A stretch of DNA of 64,000 nt from Cupriavidus basilensis (GCF_000832305.1 NZ_CP010536.1:2046001-2110000); one strand, 5' to 3'; positions 33,688 through 42,735 are shown, counted from the first letter of the stretch. Numbers and translations are program-made. The notes: generated from the letters alone by a model not told the origin.

Positions 33688-36429
33688 TCATGGCCCATTG
33701 CCTGAGTTCGACCCCGTCAGCAAGAGACGGAGTTCCACGCCGTCGCTGGCAGGCTGGCCAGTGCGCAGCACGTGGATACCGCAGCTTTCGGCGAGCCTGA
33801 GCATCGCCCTGTTGGTTGCCAGCGTGGTCCCGACCAGCTCCCGCGTGCCGCGTGTGCGGCAGTAGGCCACCATCTTGCCCAGCAGCAGGCTGCCGATGCC
33901 CTGGCGCTTGCAATCGGAGCGCACCGCCACGGCGAACTCAGCGCGCTGGTTGTCGGGGTCGGCCACGGCCCGCACTTCGCCCAGGATGGCCGGCTGCCCG
34001 CCGGTTGCCGCTCCGACGGCGACGAATGCCATCTCGCGGGCGTAGTCGATCTGGGTCATTCGTGCGAGCTGGCTGTGCGGCGGTTGGCGGATCATGCAGA
34101 AGAAACGCATGCGGATGTCCTCCGGCGCCATGGCGGCAAAGAAGGCCTGGTAGGCGGGCTCGTCTTCGGGATGCACGGGGCGCAATTGCAACGGTGCGCC
34201 GTGCCACGTCACAGTCTTCTCCAGTTCCTTGGGATAAGGCCGGATGGCAAGGCGGGCGGCGCCAGGCTGCGTGGCTGTGGCCACGCCGATACGCGTATCC
34301 AGGGCCAGTACGCCAGCGCCGTCGGCCAGCAGCGGATTGATATCGAGTTCGGTGATTTCCGGCAGGTCGCATAGCAGTTGTGACAGCTGGATCAGGACCT
34401 GGTACAGGGCGTCATGGCGGATCGGCGGCTGGTCCCGATAGCCCGCAAGCAGCTTCGCAACGCGCGTGCGGCCGACAAGATCCCTTGCCAGGTTGACATT
34501 CAGCGGCGGCAGGGCAATGGCACGGTCGGCGATGCGCTCGGCGGCGGTGCCGCCGTGTCCAAACAGCACCACAGGGCCGAACACCGGATCGGTGGTGGCG
34601 CCCAGGATCAATTCGAAAGCACCCTGCCGGCGGATCATGCGCTGTACCGTGAAGCCATCCAGGCGCGCCCCGGGCCGTTCGCTGCGAATGCGGGCTTCCA
34701 TGCGCTCCAGGGCCTGCCGTACCTGGCCGGCAGACTGCAGGTCCAGCGCCACGCCACCGACATCGGACTTGTGCGTGATGTCTCGCGACAGGATCTTGGC
34801 GACAACCGGAAAGCCGATGCCTTCGGCGGCGGCGACGGCGGCATCGATATCGGCAGCGGTCCGGGTTTCCACCACAGGGATGCCGTAGGCGGTCAGGACC
34901 GTGCGGGCTTCGGGTTCGGTCAGCATCGACCGGCCAGTGGCGAGCGCGTCGCGGATGCACTGTCGCGCCCGTTCGCTGTCGGGATCGGGGCCGGGCGGAA
35001 CCGATGCCGGCGTTTCCATCAGCAGTTCCTGGTTGCGGCGGTAGGCCACGGCCTGCAAGAAGCCGCGCACGGCCTGCTCCGGTGTGTCGTAGGTGGGAAG
35101 GCCGGCGTGCCGGCAGATCTGGCGGGCGCGGGTCACCGAGTCGCCGCCGAGCCAGCTTGTGAAGACGGGGTGCGATACCGTCGACGGTGTGGCCGGCGCA
35201 GTTGGCGTGCTGGCGCTGGTGAGGGCGCAGGTGAGGGCAATGGCGATGTCGCTGCTTGGCACGATCGCCGTGGGAGCGTGGATCATCAGGATTGCATCGC
35301 TGCCGGGGTCCGCCGCAAGTCGCTTCAAGGTGTCGACGTAACGTTCGACGGGAGCGTCCCCAACGATGTCGACGGGGTTCCCGTGCGACCAGGTTGGTGG
35401 CAAGGCCGCGTCCAGCAACTTCAGCGTGTCGTCTCCCAGGGTGGCCATCCGGCCACCGCCAAGCATCAAGGCATCGGTGGCCATCACGCCAGCGCCGCCA
35501 CCGTTGGTCATGATCGCCAGGCGATCGCCGGCGAGCGGGCGCGCGCGAGCGAGCGTTTCCACTGCGTCGAACATGTCCTCGGTGCTGTCCACACGCAACA
35601 TGCCGGCCCGGCGGATCGCCGCGTCGTAGATATCGTCGGCGCCAGCCAGGGCTCCGGTATGCGAGGTTGCTGCTTTCGCGCCTTCTGGCACCCGGCCGGC
35701 CTTGATGATCAGCACTGGCTTGTTGCGGGCAGCCGCGCGCGCTGCGGACATGAACTTGCGCCCGGACCTGAGCGCTTCCACATACAGCAGAATCGCCTGG
35801 GTGCCCGGGTCGCTGCCGAGATAGTCGAGCACGTCCGCCACGTCGACGTCGGCGCTGTCCCCGAGCGAGACAAAGTGAGAAAAGCCGATCTGGCGCGATC
35901 TTGCCCAGTCCAGCACCGCCGTGGTCAGCGCGCCGGACTGCGAGACGAAGGCCAGCTTGCCGGGCAGGGGCGGCGCGTGCGCAAAGCTGGCGTTCAACCC
36001 CAGGCCCGGCACGAGCAGCCCCACGCAGTTGGGGCCAAGGATGCGCAGCAGATGCGGCCTGGCGGCGCCGAGCATTGCATCCTGCTGGGTTTGTCCGCCC
36101 GCGCCGTCCGCTCGCGCCATGCCCGCGGTAAGAACCACGGCGGCCAGGGTGCCGCGTTCGCCCAGTTCGGCGATCAGGCCCGGCACCGTGTGGGGCGGCG
36201 TGCAGATCACTGCTAGTTCGGGCGTATCGGGCAGCGCGGCGACGCAGCGATAGCAAGGCCGGCCTTCCAGCGCGCGGTACTTTGGGTTCACCGCATACAC
36301 CGGGCCGGCGAAGCCGCTGGCACAGAGGTTGGCAAGCACGGTGGCCCCTACGCTGTGCGGTCGTGTGGACGCCCCGATCACCGCGACCGAGCGCGGATGA
36401 AACAGATGTTCCAGGTTACGAATGCTCAT
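33688..36429 (-). CDS. Acyl-CoA synthetase (ADP-forming) fused to a GNAT acetyltransferase (Pat-like)
   Basis: About 913 residues from the ATG at 36429 (MSIRNLEHLFHPRSVAVIGA); the open frame goes up to a TTG at 36552 but the extra residues are not conserved-looking. Order: CoA-binding domain (VAVIGASTRPHSVGATVLAN), succinyl-CoA-ligase-like domains (FVSQSGALTTAVLDWA, TNGGGAGVMATDALMLGGG), ATP-grasp domain (about 490-710, FPVVAKILSRDITHKSDVGG) and a C-terminal GNAT domain (FAVAVRSDCKRQGIGSLLLGKM, the acetyl-CoA loop). Relatives such as Pat/PatZ acetylate lysines of metabolic enzymes. It is convergent with the PRT gene and divergent to Hsp20. FNR-like sites lie upstream. Confidence 0.93.
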   Translation of the reverse strand: MSIRNLEHLFHPRSVAVIGASTRPHSVGATVLANLCASGFAGPVYAVNPKYRALEGRPCYRCVAALPDTPELAVICTPPHTVPGLIAELGERGTLAAVVLTAGMARADGAGGQTQQDAMLGAARPHLLRILGPNCVGLLVPGLGLNASFAHAPPLPGKLAFVSQSGALTTAVLDWARSRQIGFSHFVSLGDSADVDVADVLDYLGSDPGTQAILLYVEALRSGRKFMSAARAAARNKPVLIIKAGRVPEGAKAATSHTGALAGADDIYDAAIRRAGMLRVDSTEDMFDAVETLARARPLAGDRLAIMTNGGGAGVMATDALMLGGGRMATLGDDTLKLLDAALPPTWSHGNPVDIVGDAPVERYVDTLKRLAADPGSDAILMIHAPTAIVPSSDIAIALTCALTSASTPTAPATPSTVSHPVFTSWLGGDSVTRARQICRHAGLPTYDTPEQAVRGFLQAVAYRRNQELLMETPASVPPGPDPDSERARQCIRDALATGRSMLTEPEARTVLTAYGIPVVETRTAADIDAAVAAAEGIGFPVVAKILSRDITHKSDVGGVALDLQSAGQVRQALERMEARIRSERPGARLDGFTVQRMIRRQGAFELILGATTDPVFGPVVLFGHGGTAAERIADRAIALPPLNVNLARDLVGRTRVAKLLAGYRDQPPIRHDALYQVLIQLSQLLCDLPEITELDINPLLADGAGVLALDTRIGVATATQPGAARLAIRPYPKELEKTVTWHGAPLQLRPVHPEDEPAYQAFFAAMAPEDIRMRFFCMIRQPPHSQLARMTQIDYAREMAFVAVGAATGGQPAILGEVRAVADPDNQRAEFAVAVRSDCKRQGIGSLLLGKMVAYCRTRGTRELVGTTLATNRAMLRLAESCGIHVLRTGQPASDGVELRLLLTGSNSGNGP

Positions 36430-36538
36430 TGTGGTTGGGGTTGCCGGGGTGGAAGGTGGCGCCAGATCCGTATCCGGCTGCGGGACGGGCTGTGCGTCAG
36501 GCCATATGCCAGCATTGTTCAGCTTGGGTGCATCGGTC

Positions 36539-36552
36539 TTGATGCAGGACAA
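36539..36552 (-). promoter_or_regulatory. FNR-like site upstream of the acyl-CoA synthetase/GNAT gene
   Basis: TTGATGCAGGACAA at 36539-36552 (minus strand TTGTCCTGCATCAA); one half perfect. A possible -10 (AACAAT) lies at 36519-36514, about two bases off the spacing seen at the perfect sites. Confidence 0.4.
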
Positions 36553-36672
36553 GGATGTTGCCGATCGGGCAGCAGCGGTATCAATGGACCGGGATTTCCA
36601 AAGCCTCCACTACCTGGCGCTGCAGGCCAGCCCTGGCCCCCCAGGTTCTCTCATTGCCGGGCAACGCCGCGC

Positions 36673-36686
36673 TTGATCTGGGACAA
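36673..36686 (+). promoter_or_regulatory. FNR-like site upstream of hsp20
   Basis: TTGATCTGGGACAA at 36673-36686, left half perfect, right half GACAA as in the site at 36539. The -10 candidate at the expected distance (CACCAT, 36708) is weak. Confidence 0.4.
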
Positions 36687-36763
36687 GATACGGCAGGCGC
36701 GCTGTGCCACCATGAAGTGGAGGTCCGCTCGCCATGCGGGCCCTTCACTGCAAGGAGGCGACA

Positions 36764-37186
36764 ATGAGCAATCTCAGGATTCACGATCCGCTGTCGATCG
36801 AACCGGTTGGGGACATGCTGCAGGGCATGTTGCGCGCGTTTCGCGGCAACTATGAAGGAGGATTCGCGTTCAAGGTCGATGTGACCGAGTCTGACAAGGC
36901 CTACAACGTCGTCGCCGAGATTCCCGGCGCCAGGAAGGAAGATATCGAAGTATCCGTCGATCGCGGCACGGTGATGATCTCGGCCAAGGTGGAAAAGTCT
37001 TCCGAGCAGAAGGAAGGCGAACGGGTGATCCGGCGTGAGCGCTACAGTGGCTCGATGCAACGCGCCTTTACCCTGGACAGTTCCGTGGACGAAAGCAAGG
37101 TGGATGCCAGCTACGAGAACGGTGTCCTGCGGGTGGTACTGCCCAAGAAGGAAGCCTCGCCGCAGCAGCGTGTGACGATCCGCTGA
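36764..37186 (+). CDS. Small heat shock protein (Hsp20/alpha-crystallin family)
   Basis: 140 residues from the ATG at 36764, which has a strong AAGGAGGCG ribosome binding site. The alpha-crystallin domain spans about 35-130: FKVDVTESDKAYNVVAEIPG, then KEDIEVSVDRGTVMISAKVE, and the end motif ASYENGVLRVVLPKK (A.x.x.GVL.V..PK). It holds unfolding proteins for later refolding in the cytoplasm. Divergent to the acyl-CoA synthetase/GNAT gene with an FNR-like site in the gap, so low oxygen may induce it. Confidence 0.95.
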   Translation: MSNLRIHDPLSIEPVGDMLQGMLRAFRGNYEGGFAFKVDVTESDKAYNVVAEIPGARKEDIEVSVDRGTVMISAKVEKSSEQKEGERVIRRERYSGSMQRAFTLDSSVDESKVDASYENGVLRVVLPKKEASPQQRVTIR

Positions 37187-37245
37187 GATGGTGTCTTCCG
37201 GGGCCGCCCTCGGACATGCCCGCCAATACCGCCAACACAGCCAAA

Positions 37246-37560
37246 CCACGGCACTGCGTGGCGCACGATGAGCCGGAACAGGGCGACGGGGCGGCCATCC
37301 ACGCAATAGGGTCCTTGCGCAAGGTCGTTGTTGAGGAACAGCTTGTGCAGCCACTCTGATTGCATGCGCAAGGGCAGGCGAGTGGCAACCCGGGTCCATG
37401 ACACCAGGTCGTTCGGGCGCAGCCGCTCGCCGAGCAGGCGCTCGCTCATGATGGGGGACCAGACCAGGTCGCGCGCATCGGCACCCGGGTTCTTCCACGA
37501 GATCATGAAGACCGCGTGGCCTTGCTCGACCAGCAAGCGCACCATCGAGTCACGCGGACT
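37246..37560 (-). pseudogene. Remnant of a poly(3-hydroxyalkanoate) synthase (PhaC) gene
   Basis: The minus strand reads SMVRLLVEQGHAVFMISWKN (as PhaC before its lipase box), then jumps to SERLLGERLRPNDLVSW and RMQSEWLHKLFLNNDLAQG, then VDGRPVAL, all PhaC-like but with the middle, including the catalytic Cys box, deleted. An extra T near 37558 breaks the upstream DLQ from PRDSM. The frame then runs on without homology to 37111. Upstream it merges with the DUF2892 remnant. Confidence 0.7.
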
Positions 37561-37570
37561 GCAAGTCCAA

Positions 37571-37801
37571 TCAGCGCTGCGACCTCTTCCGGCCGCGCAC
37601 GCCTGCCGCCAGGGGCCGCGGGCGGCAGGCCGGCCGGATCAGTCGGGGTTTCCGCCCGAGGCCGGGCAGGCTGTAGAGGGGGCAGTTGCGGATGAGCCCA
37701 GTCAGGACCGGGATCACGCCGATCCATCCCCAGCCGCCGATCGTGCCGGTGACGGCAAGGCCGATCAGGGCCAGGCCGACAACGATTGTGCTGGATTGCA
37801 C
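37571..37801 (-). pseudogene. Truncated DUF2892-type small membrane protein
   Basis: VGLALIGLAVTGTIGGWGWI and GVIPVLTGLIRNCPLYSLPG match the two-helix core of YgaP-type DUF2892 proteins. The usual N-terminus (with its conserved N-V-G-x-x-D-R start) is replaced and a TGA lies just upstream in frame. The C-terminal tail is longer than usual and Arg-rich. It might still be made from the GTG at 37801, but it looks broken. Confidence 0.6.
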
Positions 37802-37837
37802 GCAGCTCCGGTGTCACCAGCCGCGCCGCAGGCGAGA

Positions 37838-37878
37838 TTGATCTGCATCAAAGGCCACCAAGCGCCCGACACTAGACT
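37838..37878 (+). promoter_or_regulatory. Perfect FNR/Anr-like box and -10 for the FtsX-type exporter operon
   Basis: TTGATCTGCATCAA at 37838-37851 fits the consensus exactly. TAGACT at 37873-37878 is 28.5 bp from the centre, the same hexamer and spacing as in front of the universal stress protein gene. Confidence 0.75.
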
Positions 37879-37941
37879 GAGTACACGGCACCAGCGTGCC
37901 TTGATGCCCCCTGCGCAGCACACGGTCAAGCAAGCAAGAAC

Positions 37942-39081
37942 ATGGTGCCCGGTATCCTCAAACTCGCCTACAAGCTGCTCGTCAACGACCGGGCCAAGTT
38001 CACTGGCTTGCTGGTCGGGATCACATTCGCGGTGTTTCTGATGATCGAGATGACCTCGCTGTTTGCCGGCGTGCTCAATCGCTCGTCATCGACCGTGTAC
38101 AACATCGGGGCGAGCATCTGGGTCATGGACCCGGCGGTCAATACCGTGGCCAACACCATCGGCATGCCGGACTACATGCTCGATGCCGTGCGCAGTATCG
38201 AGGGCGTCAAGTTTGCAGTCCCGCTCTACTCGGGCGGTGCGCTGGTGCGTCTCAGGAGCGGCACCTACCAGCCAGTGACCGTGGTTGGCATTGATGACGC
38301 CAGCCTGTTCGGGCGGCCCGACGTGCTCAATGGCAGGATCGAGGATATCTACGCCGAGAACGCCTTCCTGGTCGTCAAGGATGCCGAATTCAACAAGCTG
38401 GAGAACCCGGCGGTCGGCACCGAGTTCGAGATCAACGATAACCGCGGCGTCATTGTCGGGATTGCACAGGTCTCCACCACGGGCCTGTTTGGTGTGCCCA
38501 CGCTCTACACGACCTACCAGCGCGCCATCCAGTACCTGCCGACCACGCGCTATACGATCTCCTACATTCTCGTGGAGCCCAAGTCCGTGGCGGACGTCAC
38601 GCGTATCCAGCGGGAAGTGCAACGGCTAGGCTACCGCGCGCTCACCAAGGCGCAGTTCATCCAGCGCATCTCGGATTTCTACAAATACCAGACCGGGCTC
38701 GGCACCAATATCCTGCTGATGACCGTGATCAGCTTTATCGTCGGGCTGTCGATCTCCGGGCAGACGTTCTACACCTTTATCCTCGAGAACCTGGAGAAAT
38801 TCGGCGCACTCAAGGCCATCGGCGCCAAGGGGCACGAACTGGTGGCGATGATCGTGTTCCAGGCGGCTTTCACCGCGCTGACCGGCTACGGCCTGGGCAT
38901 TGGGCTGTGCGCCATCCTGATCCGCCTGGCGCGGCTGCGTATCCCCGACTACGCCGCCATGATCACGTTCTATAACCTGGGCCTCGCACTGGTGATGGTG
39001 ATCGTGATCGCGGCCGTGTCCGGTTATATCGGCGTGCGCAAGGTGCTGCGCATCGAACCCTTCGACATCTTCCGGGGGTAA
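37942..39081 (+). CDS. ABC transporter permease (FtsX/DevC/MacB-type)
   Basis: 379 residues with the FtsX layout: TM1 (about 23-43), a periplasmic domain (about 44-250), then three TM helices (about 258-280, 300-330, 343-365). The cytoplasmic loop NLEKFGALKAIGAKGHELVAM is the coupling element that meets the ATPase. It resembles DevC-type permeases. The gene starts a four-gene plus-strand operon: permease, ATPase, membrane-fusion protein, outer-membrane lipoprotein, with overlapping or nearly touching ends. Substrate unknown. Confidence 0.9.
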   Translation: MVPGILKLAYKLLVNDRAKFTGLLVGITFAVFLMIEMTSLFAGVLNRSSSTVYNIGASIWVMDPAVNTVANTIGMPDYMLDAVRSIEGVKFAVPLYSGGALVRLRSGTYQPVTVVGIDDASLFGRPDVLNGRIEDIYAENAFLVVKDAEFNKLENPAVGTEFEINDNRGVIVGIAQVSTTGLFGVPTLYTTYQRAIQYLPTTRYTISYILVEPKSVADVTRIQREVQRLGYRALTKAQFIQRISDFYKYQTGLGTNILLMTVISFIVGLSISGQTFYTFILENLEKFGALKAIGAKGHELVAMIVFQAAFTALTGYGLGIGLCAILIRLARLRIPDYAAMITFYNLGLALVMVIVIAAVSGYIGVRKVLRIEPFDIFRG

Positions 39082-39083
39082 GC

Positions 39084-39782
39084 ATGCCGCGCGTTGCCAT
39101 TGCCGCAAAGGCGCTAGACAAATGGTTTGGCGAAGGGGAGGCCCGGACCAACGCGCTCAGGCAGGTCACCTTCGAGGCGTACTTCGGCGAGATCCTGTTT
39201 ATCGTAGGCCCATCCGGCAGCGGCAAGACCACGCTGCTGAGCGTGATCTCCGGCATCCTGCGCCCGGACGGTGGCGAGGTGGTGATCGACGGCAACAGTA
39301 TCTGGCAGATGGACAACGATGCGCTGGCGGCTTTCCGTCTCGCCAGGATCGGCTTCGTGTTCCAGGACTTCCACCTGTTCGGGCGCCTGACCACGCTGGA
39401 AAACGTGGCTATCCCGCTGATTCTCAAGGGCCGCGACTGGAACGATGCGCTGAACGAAGCCAAGCGCTACCTGGAAATCGTCGGGCTGGCCAACCGCGCC
39501 CAGTTGCCGCCGATCAAGCTCAGCGGCGGCGAGCAACAGCGCGTGGCCATCGCACGTGCCATTGTTAGCCAGCCCGACATCCTGATTCTCGACGAGCCCA
39601 CGGCCTCGCTGGATGGCGACACCGGCCACGCCATCATGGAGTTCGTCAAGGTGCATATCCTTAATGACAAGCGCTGCATCGTGATCGTCACCCACGATGG
39701 CCGTATTTTCGACATGGCCACCCGCATCCTGGATATGGAAGATGGCAAGCTCAAGGGTATCGAGCGGGGGGAGGCGCGATGA
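39084..39782 (+). CDS. ABC transporter ATPase (LolD/MacB-type)
   Basis: 232 residues. Walker A GPSGSGKTT (about 41-49), Q-loop FVFQDFHLFGRLT, signature KLSGGEQQRVAIARAI, Walker B DILILDEPTASLDGD and the switch His in VIVTHDGRIFDMA. It powers the FtsX-type permease encoded 2 bp upstream, and its stop overlaps the start of the next gene by 4 bp. Typical of mechanotransmission exporters that drive a periplasmic adaptor rather than transport through the membrane itself. Confidence 0.95.
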   Translation: MPRVAIAAKALDKWFGEGEARTNALRQVTFEAYFGEILFIVGPSGSGKTTLLSVISGILRPDGGEVVIDGNSIWQMDNDALAAFRLARIGFVFQDFHLFGRLTTLENVAIPLILKGRDWNDALNEAKRYLEIVGLANRAQLPPIKLSGGEQQRVAIARAIVSQPDILILDEPTASLDGDTGHAIMEFVKVHILNDKRCIVIVTHDGRIFDMATRILDMEDGKLKGIERGEAR

Positions 39783-40876
39783 AGAACAAGCTCTTGTTCA
39801 TCCTTTCAGCGCTGGGCGCCCTGATCGGCGTGGTGGCGGCCATTTTCTATGCTCAGCAGCGGCCGCCGCTGCCGCCGGTGTTCCAGCCAGCGGCCAATCC
39901 GTACAAGAACGGTATCTACGCCAATGGCATCATCGAGAGCTACCAGGACAACGGCGCCAACATCAACCTGTATCCCGAAGTCGCGGGAACGGTGATCCGT
40001 ATTCCGGTGCGCGAGGGGCAAGAGGTGGGGCGGGGCGCGGACTTGCTGGTGATCGAGGACTCCGTGCAGCGCGCGCTGGCCGCGCAGCAACAGGCGCAGG
40101 TGCAGGCTGCCGAGGCCCAGCTCGCGCAGCTCAAGGCGCAGCCGCGCAAGGAAACGCTGGAGGTGGCACGCGCGCAGGCCGAGGCGAGTTCCGCCAGCCT
40201 GAAGACGGTGCAAGACCAGCTTGACAAGCTGCAGCGGTCCTATGCGCTCAACGCCCGCTCGGTCAGCCAGGACGCCATGGACAACGCCGCCAATGCGGTG
40301 CGCGTGGCGCGCGGCAACCTCGACGTGGCGCGCCGCCAGCTGGAGCTGACGCGCGCAGGCGCCTGGGTCTACGACATCCGCAATCAGGAAAGGCAGGTCG
40401 ATGCGTTGCGCAAGGCCGCTGCCGCCTCCACGGCATTGCTCGGCAAGTATGTGGTCCACGCGCCGGTGGACGGCGTGGTCATGTCGGTCAATACGGCAGT
40501 GGGCGCCTATGTGTCCTCGCAAGGCACCTACGGCACCTATACGCAGGCCAACACCCCTGTGATCGTGATGGGCAGCGCGCCAGGCACATTGGCGGTGCGC
40601 GTGTATGTCGACGAGATCCTGCTGCAGCGCCTGCCGAGCGCGAAATCCGGACAGGCGATGCAGGGGAGGATGTTTGTGCGCGGCACGAACACCAGCATCC
40701 CGCTGGAGTTCGTGCGCACGCAGCCTTACGTCACGCCAAAGATCCAGCTGTCCGACCAGCGTACCGAGCGCGTGGACGTGCGCGTGCTGCCCCTGCTATT
40801 CAGGTTCAGCCCGCCGCAGAACGTCACTGTCTATCCGGGCCAACTGGTCGATGTCTACCTGGGTGGCACGTCGTGA
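39779..40876 (+). CDS. Membrane-fusion protein (HlyD/MacA family)
   Basis: 365 residues: N-terminal anchor (LLFILSALGALIGVVAAIFY), lipoyl half (PEVAGTVIRIPVREGQEVGR), a long Ala/Gln-rich coiled coil (about 95-200), the second lipoyl half (VVHAPVDGVVMSVNTAVGAY) and a beta-barrel part. It joins the inner-membrane permease/ATPase to the outer-membrane lipoprotein encoded next. The start overlaps the ATPase stop (ATGA) and the end overlaps the next start, so the genes are translationally coupled. Confidence 0.93.
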   Translation: MKNKLLFILSALGALIGVVAAIFYAQQRPPLPPVFQPAANPYKNGIYANGIIESYQDNGANINLYPEVAGTVIRIPVREGQEVGRGADLLVIEDSVQRALAAQQQAQVQAAEAQLAQLKAQPRKETLEVARAQAEASSASLKTVQDQLDKLQRSYALNARSVSQDAMDNAANAVRVARGNLDVARRQLELTRAGAWVYDIRNQERQVDALRKAAAASTALLGKYVVHAPVDGVVMSVNTAVGAYVSSQGTYGTYTQANTPVIVMGSAPGTLAVRVYVDEILLQRLPSAKSGQAMQGRMFVRGTNTSIPLEFVRTQPYVTPKIQLSDQRTERVDVRVLPLLFRFSPPQNVTVYPGQLVDVYLGGTS

Positions 40877-42417
40877 AGCGCCATGCGCTGCCCGGGTTCG
40901 CGCTGATCCTCACCTTGCTGGCTGGCTGCGCCGTGGGCCCGGACTTCGTCCGCCCCGAGCCGGCGGTGCCGGCTAGCTTTACGCGCGATGCAGACGCGGC
41001 GCGCACGGTGCCTGGTGACGGGATCTCGCAAAATTTCATGGAGGGGGCCACGTTGCCGGCGCACTGGTGGCGCATGTTCGGCAGCGCCGCGCTGGACGGC
41101 GCCATGACCCGGGCTCTGGCGGGCAACCCCACACTGCAGGCGGCGCAGGCCAACCTGCGGCAGAGCGAGGCCGCCATGCGCGCTGGCGCCGGCGTGTTCT
41201 ACCCGCAGCTGGACGCCGCGGCAGGGGCCACGCGGCAGGCAGCATCGCCGGTCCGCTTCGGCCAAGCCGTCCCGGGCACCGTCTTCAACTTGTTCTCGCT
41301 GAGCGCTACGGTCAGCTATACGCTCGACCTGTTCGGCCTGAACCGGCGCACGGTCGAGGCGCTGTCCGCACAAGTTGACCTGCAGCGGCAGACGCTCGGC
41401 GCCGCCTACCTGGCGCTGACGGGCAATCTGGTCAACGCCGTGGTCGCCCAGGCTGGCTACGCGGCACAGATCCAGTCCACCACCGAGCTGGCGGCCCTGG
41501 TGCGCGAGCAGGTGGAGATCACGCACGCGCAGGTGCAGGCCGGCACGGCAGCACACGCCAGCGAACTGAGCCTGGCGGTGCAGCTTGCCGCGCTGGAGGC
41601 GACGCTGCCGCCGCTGCGGCAAAAGCTGGAGCAGGCCGATCATCTGGAGGCGACCCTGTCTGGCCATTACCCTGCCGAGGGCGAGCCGGTTGCCGTGACG
41701 CTTGAGAACCTGCGCTTGCCGGCGGACATTCCCCGGCTGCTGCCGGCGGTACTGGTCCGGCGCCGTCCCGATGTGCTGCTGGCCGAAGCGCAGCTCCACG
41801 TCGCCAGCGCCGAGGTGGGCGTGGCCACCGCCGCCATGTTTCCCGCCATTACCCTGAGTGCTGGCTATGGCCGCCAGAGCTTGCAGATCGGGACGCTGTT
41901 TGGCGGCGGCAGCGCAGTCTGGAGCCTGGGGGCGGGCCTCACAGCGCCGCTGTTCCATGGCGGCGAACTGTACTACCGGCGGCAAGCCGCCCTGGCGCAG
42001 ATGGACGCGGCGCAGGCCGGCTACCGTCAGGTGGTGCTGGCTGCATTTGGACAGGTGGCAGACGCGTTGCGCGCCCTGGAGCACGATGCTGAACTGGTCG
42101 AGGCCACGCGCCATGCGCGGGCTCTCGCCCATGAGGCCTTGCAGGAGGTCCAGGCCAACTTCCAGGCCGGCACCGCCGGCTACTTGCAGGTGCTGGTGGC
42201 GGATGCGCAGTTTCACCAGGCCGATATCGGCTACCTGCAAGCCAGGACCCAGCGGCTGCAGGACACCGTGACCTTGTTCCTGGCGCTGGGCGGGGGCTGG
42301 GACGCCAGCGCCGAATGTGCCAACAGGCGCTCAGGCCTACCGCTTCGTGATGGCGCCATTGGGCCAATGTCATCCTCCGACAGCGCCTCGTCGATCGCGC
42401 TTTGCCGCTCGCTGTGA
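40873..42417 (+). CDS. Outer-membrane efflux lipoprotein (NodT family), C-terminal end altered
   Basis: 514 residues beginning with GTG at 40873. Lipobox LTLLAGCAVGPDFVRPEPAV, with the GPD(F/Y)xxP motif usual in NodT proteins. Two OEP repeats, the second with LVRRRPDVLLAEAQLHVASAEVGVATAAMFP. The normal end LFLALGGGWD is followed by about 35 extra residues (AECANRRSGLPL...), probably read from inserted DNA, as transposase debris begins here on the other strand. The channel domain is complete, so it is likely functional. It is the last gene of the FtsX-type exporter operon. Confidence 0.9.
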   Translation: MKRHALPGFALILTLLAGCAVGPDFVRPEPAVPASFTRDADAARTVPGDGISQNFMEGATLPAHWWRMFGSAALDGAMTRALAGNPTLQAAQANLRQSEAAMRAGAGVFYPQLDAAAGATRQAASPVRFGQAVPGTVFNLFSLSATVSYTLDLFGLNRRTVEALSAQVDLQRQTLGAAYLALTGNLVNAVVAQAGYAAQIQSTTELAALVREQVEITHAQVQAGTAAHASELSLAVQLAALEATLPPLRQKLEQADHLEATLSGHYPAEGEPVAVTLENLRLPADIPRLLPAVLVRRRPDVLLAEAQLHVASAEVGVATAAMFPAITLSAGYGRQSLQIGTLFGGGSAVWSLGAGLTAPLFHGGELYYRRQAALAQMDAAQAGYRQVVLAAFGQVADALRALEHDAELVEATRHARALAHEALQEVQANFQAGTAGYLQVLVADAQFHQADIGYLQARTQRLQDTVTLFLALGGGWDASAECANRRSGLPLRDGAIGPMSSSDSASSIALCRSL

Positions 42418-42429
42418 AACGGGCGCGAA

Positions 42430-42735
42430 AAAGGTGCTCGCAAGCGTGGCACCCAGAAGCCGGCGTCAATCATGATCCGGCGCACGGTCTCCTTGGCCAG
42501 GTCGATGCCATGGCGCTCGCGCAGCTTCTCGGCGGCCAGGGTCGGGCCGAAATCGGCATAGGTATCGCGGATCAGGCCGCGCACGCGGGATTCCAGACCT
42601 GGCGGCAGCTGCCGATTGCTATCACGGCCGCGCTTACGCGAACCTAGACCGCTTGGACCGTCTTCGCGATACCGGATCACCAGGCGTTTCACCTGGCGCC
42701 GGGGCAGTCCCAGCTTCTCGGTCGCACCCCCAACA
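42430..42735 (-). mobile_element. ISNCY-type transposase fragment
   Basis: The minus strand reads TEKLGLPRRQVKRLVIRYRE, SRKRGRDSNRQLPPGLESRV and RDTYADFGPTLAAEKLRERH, then AKETVRRIMIDAGFWVPR. This is the N-terminal helix-turn-helix part of ISNCY-family transposases. The start is missing at the right end and the catalytic part is missing at the left. No terminal inverted repeats were found. Confidence 0.75.

Noticed and set aside
37942..42417. Naming the exporter macAB-tolC
   Set aside because: The permease lacks the fused ATPase of MacB and is closer in layout to DevC-type permeases; no substrate evidence.
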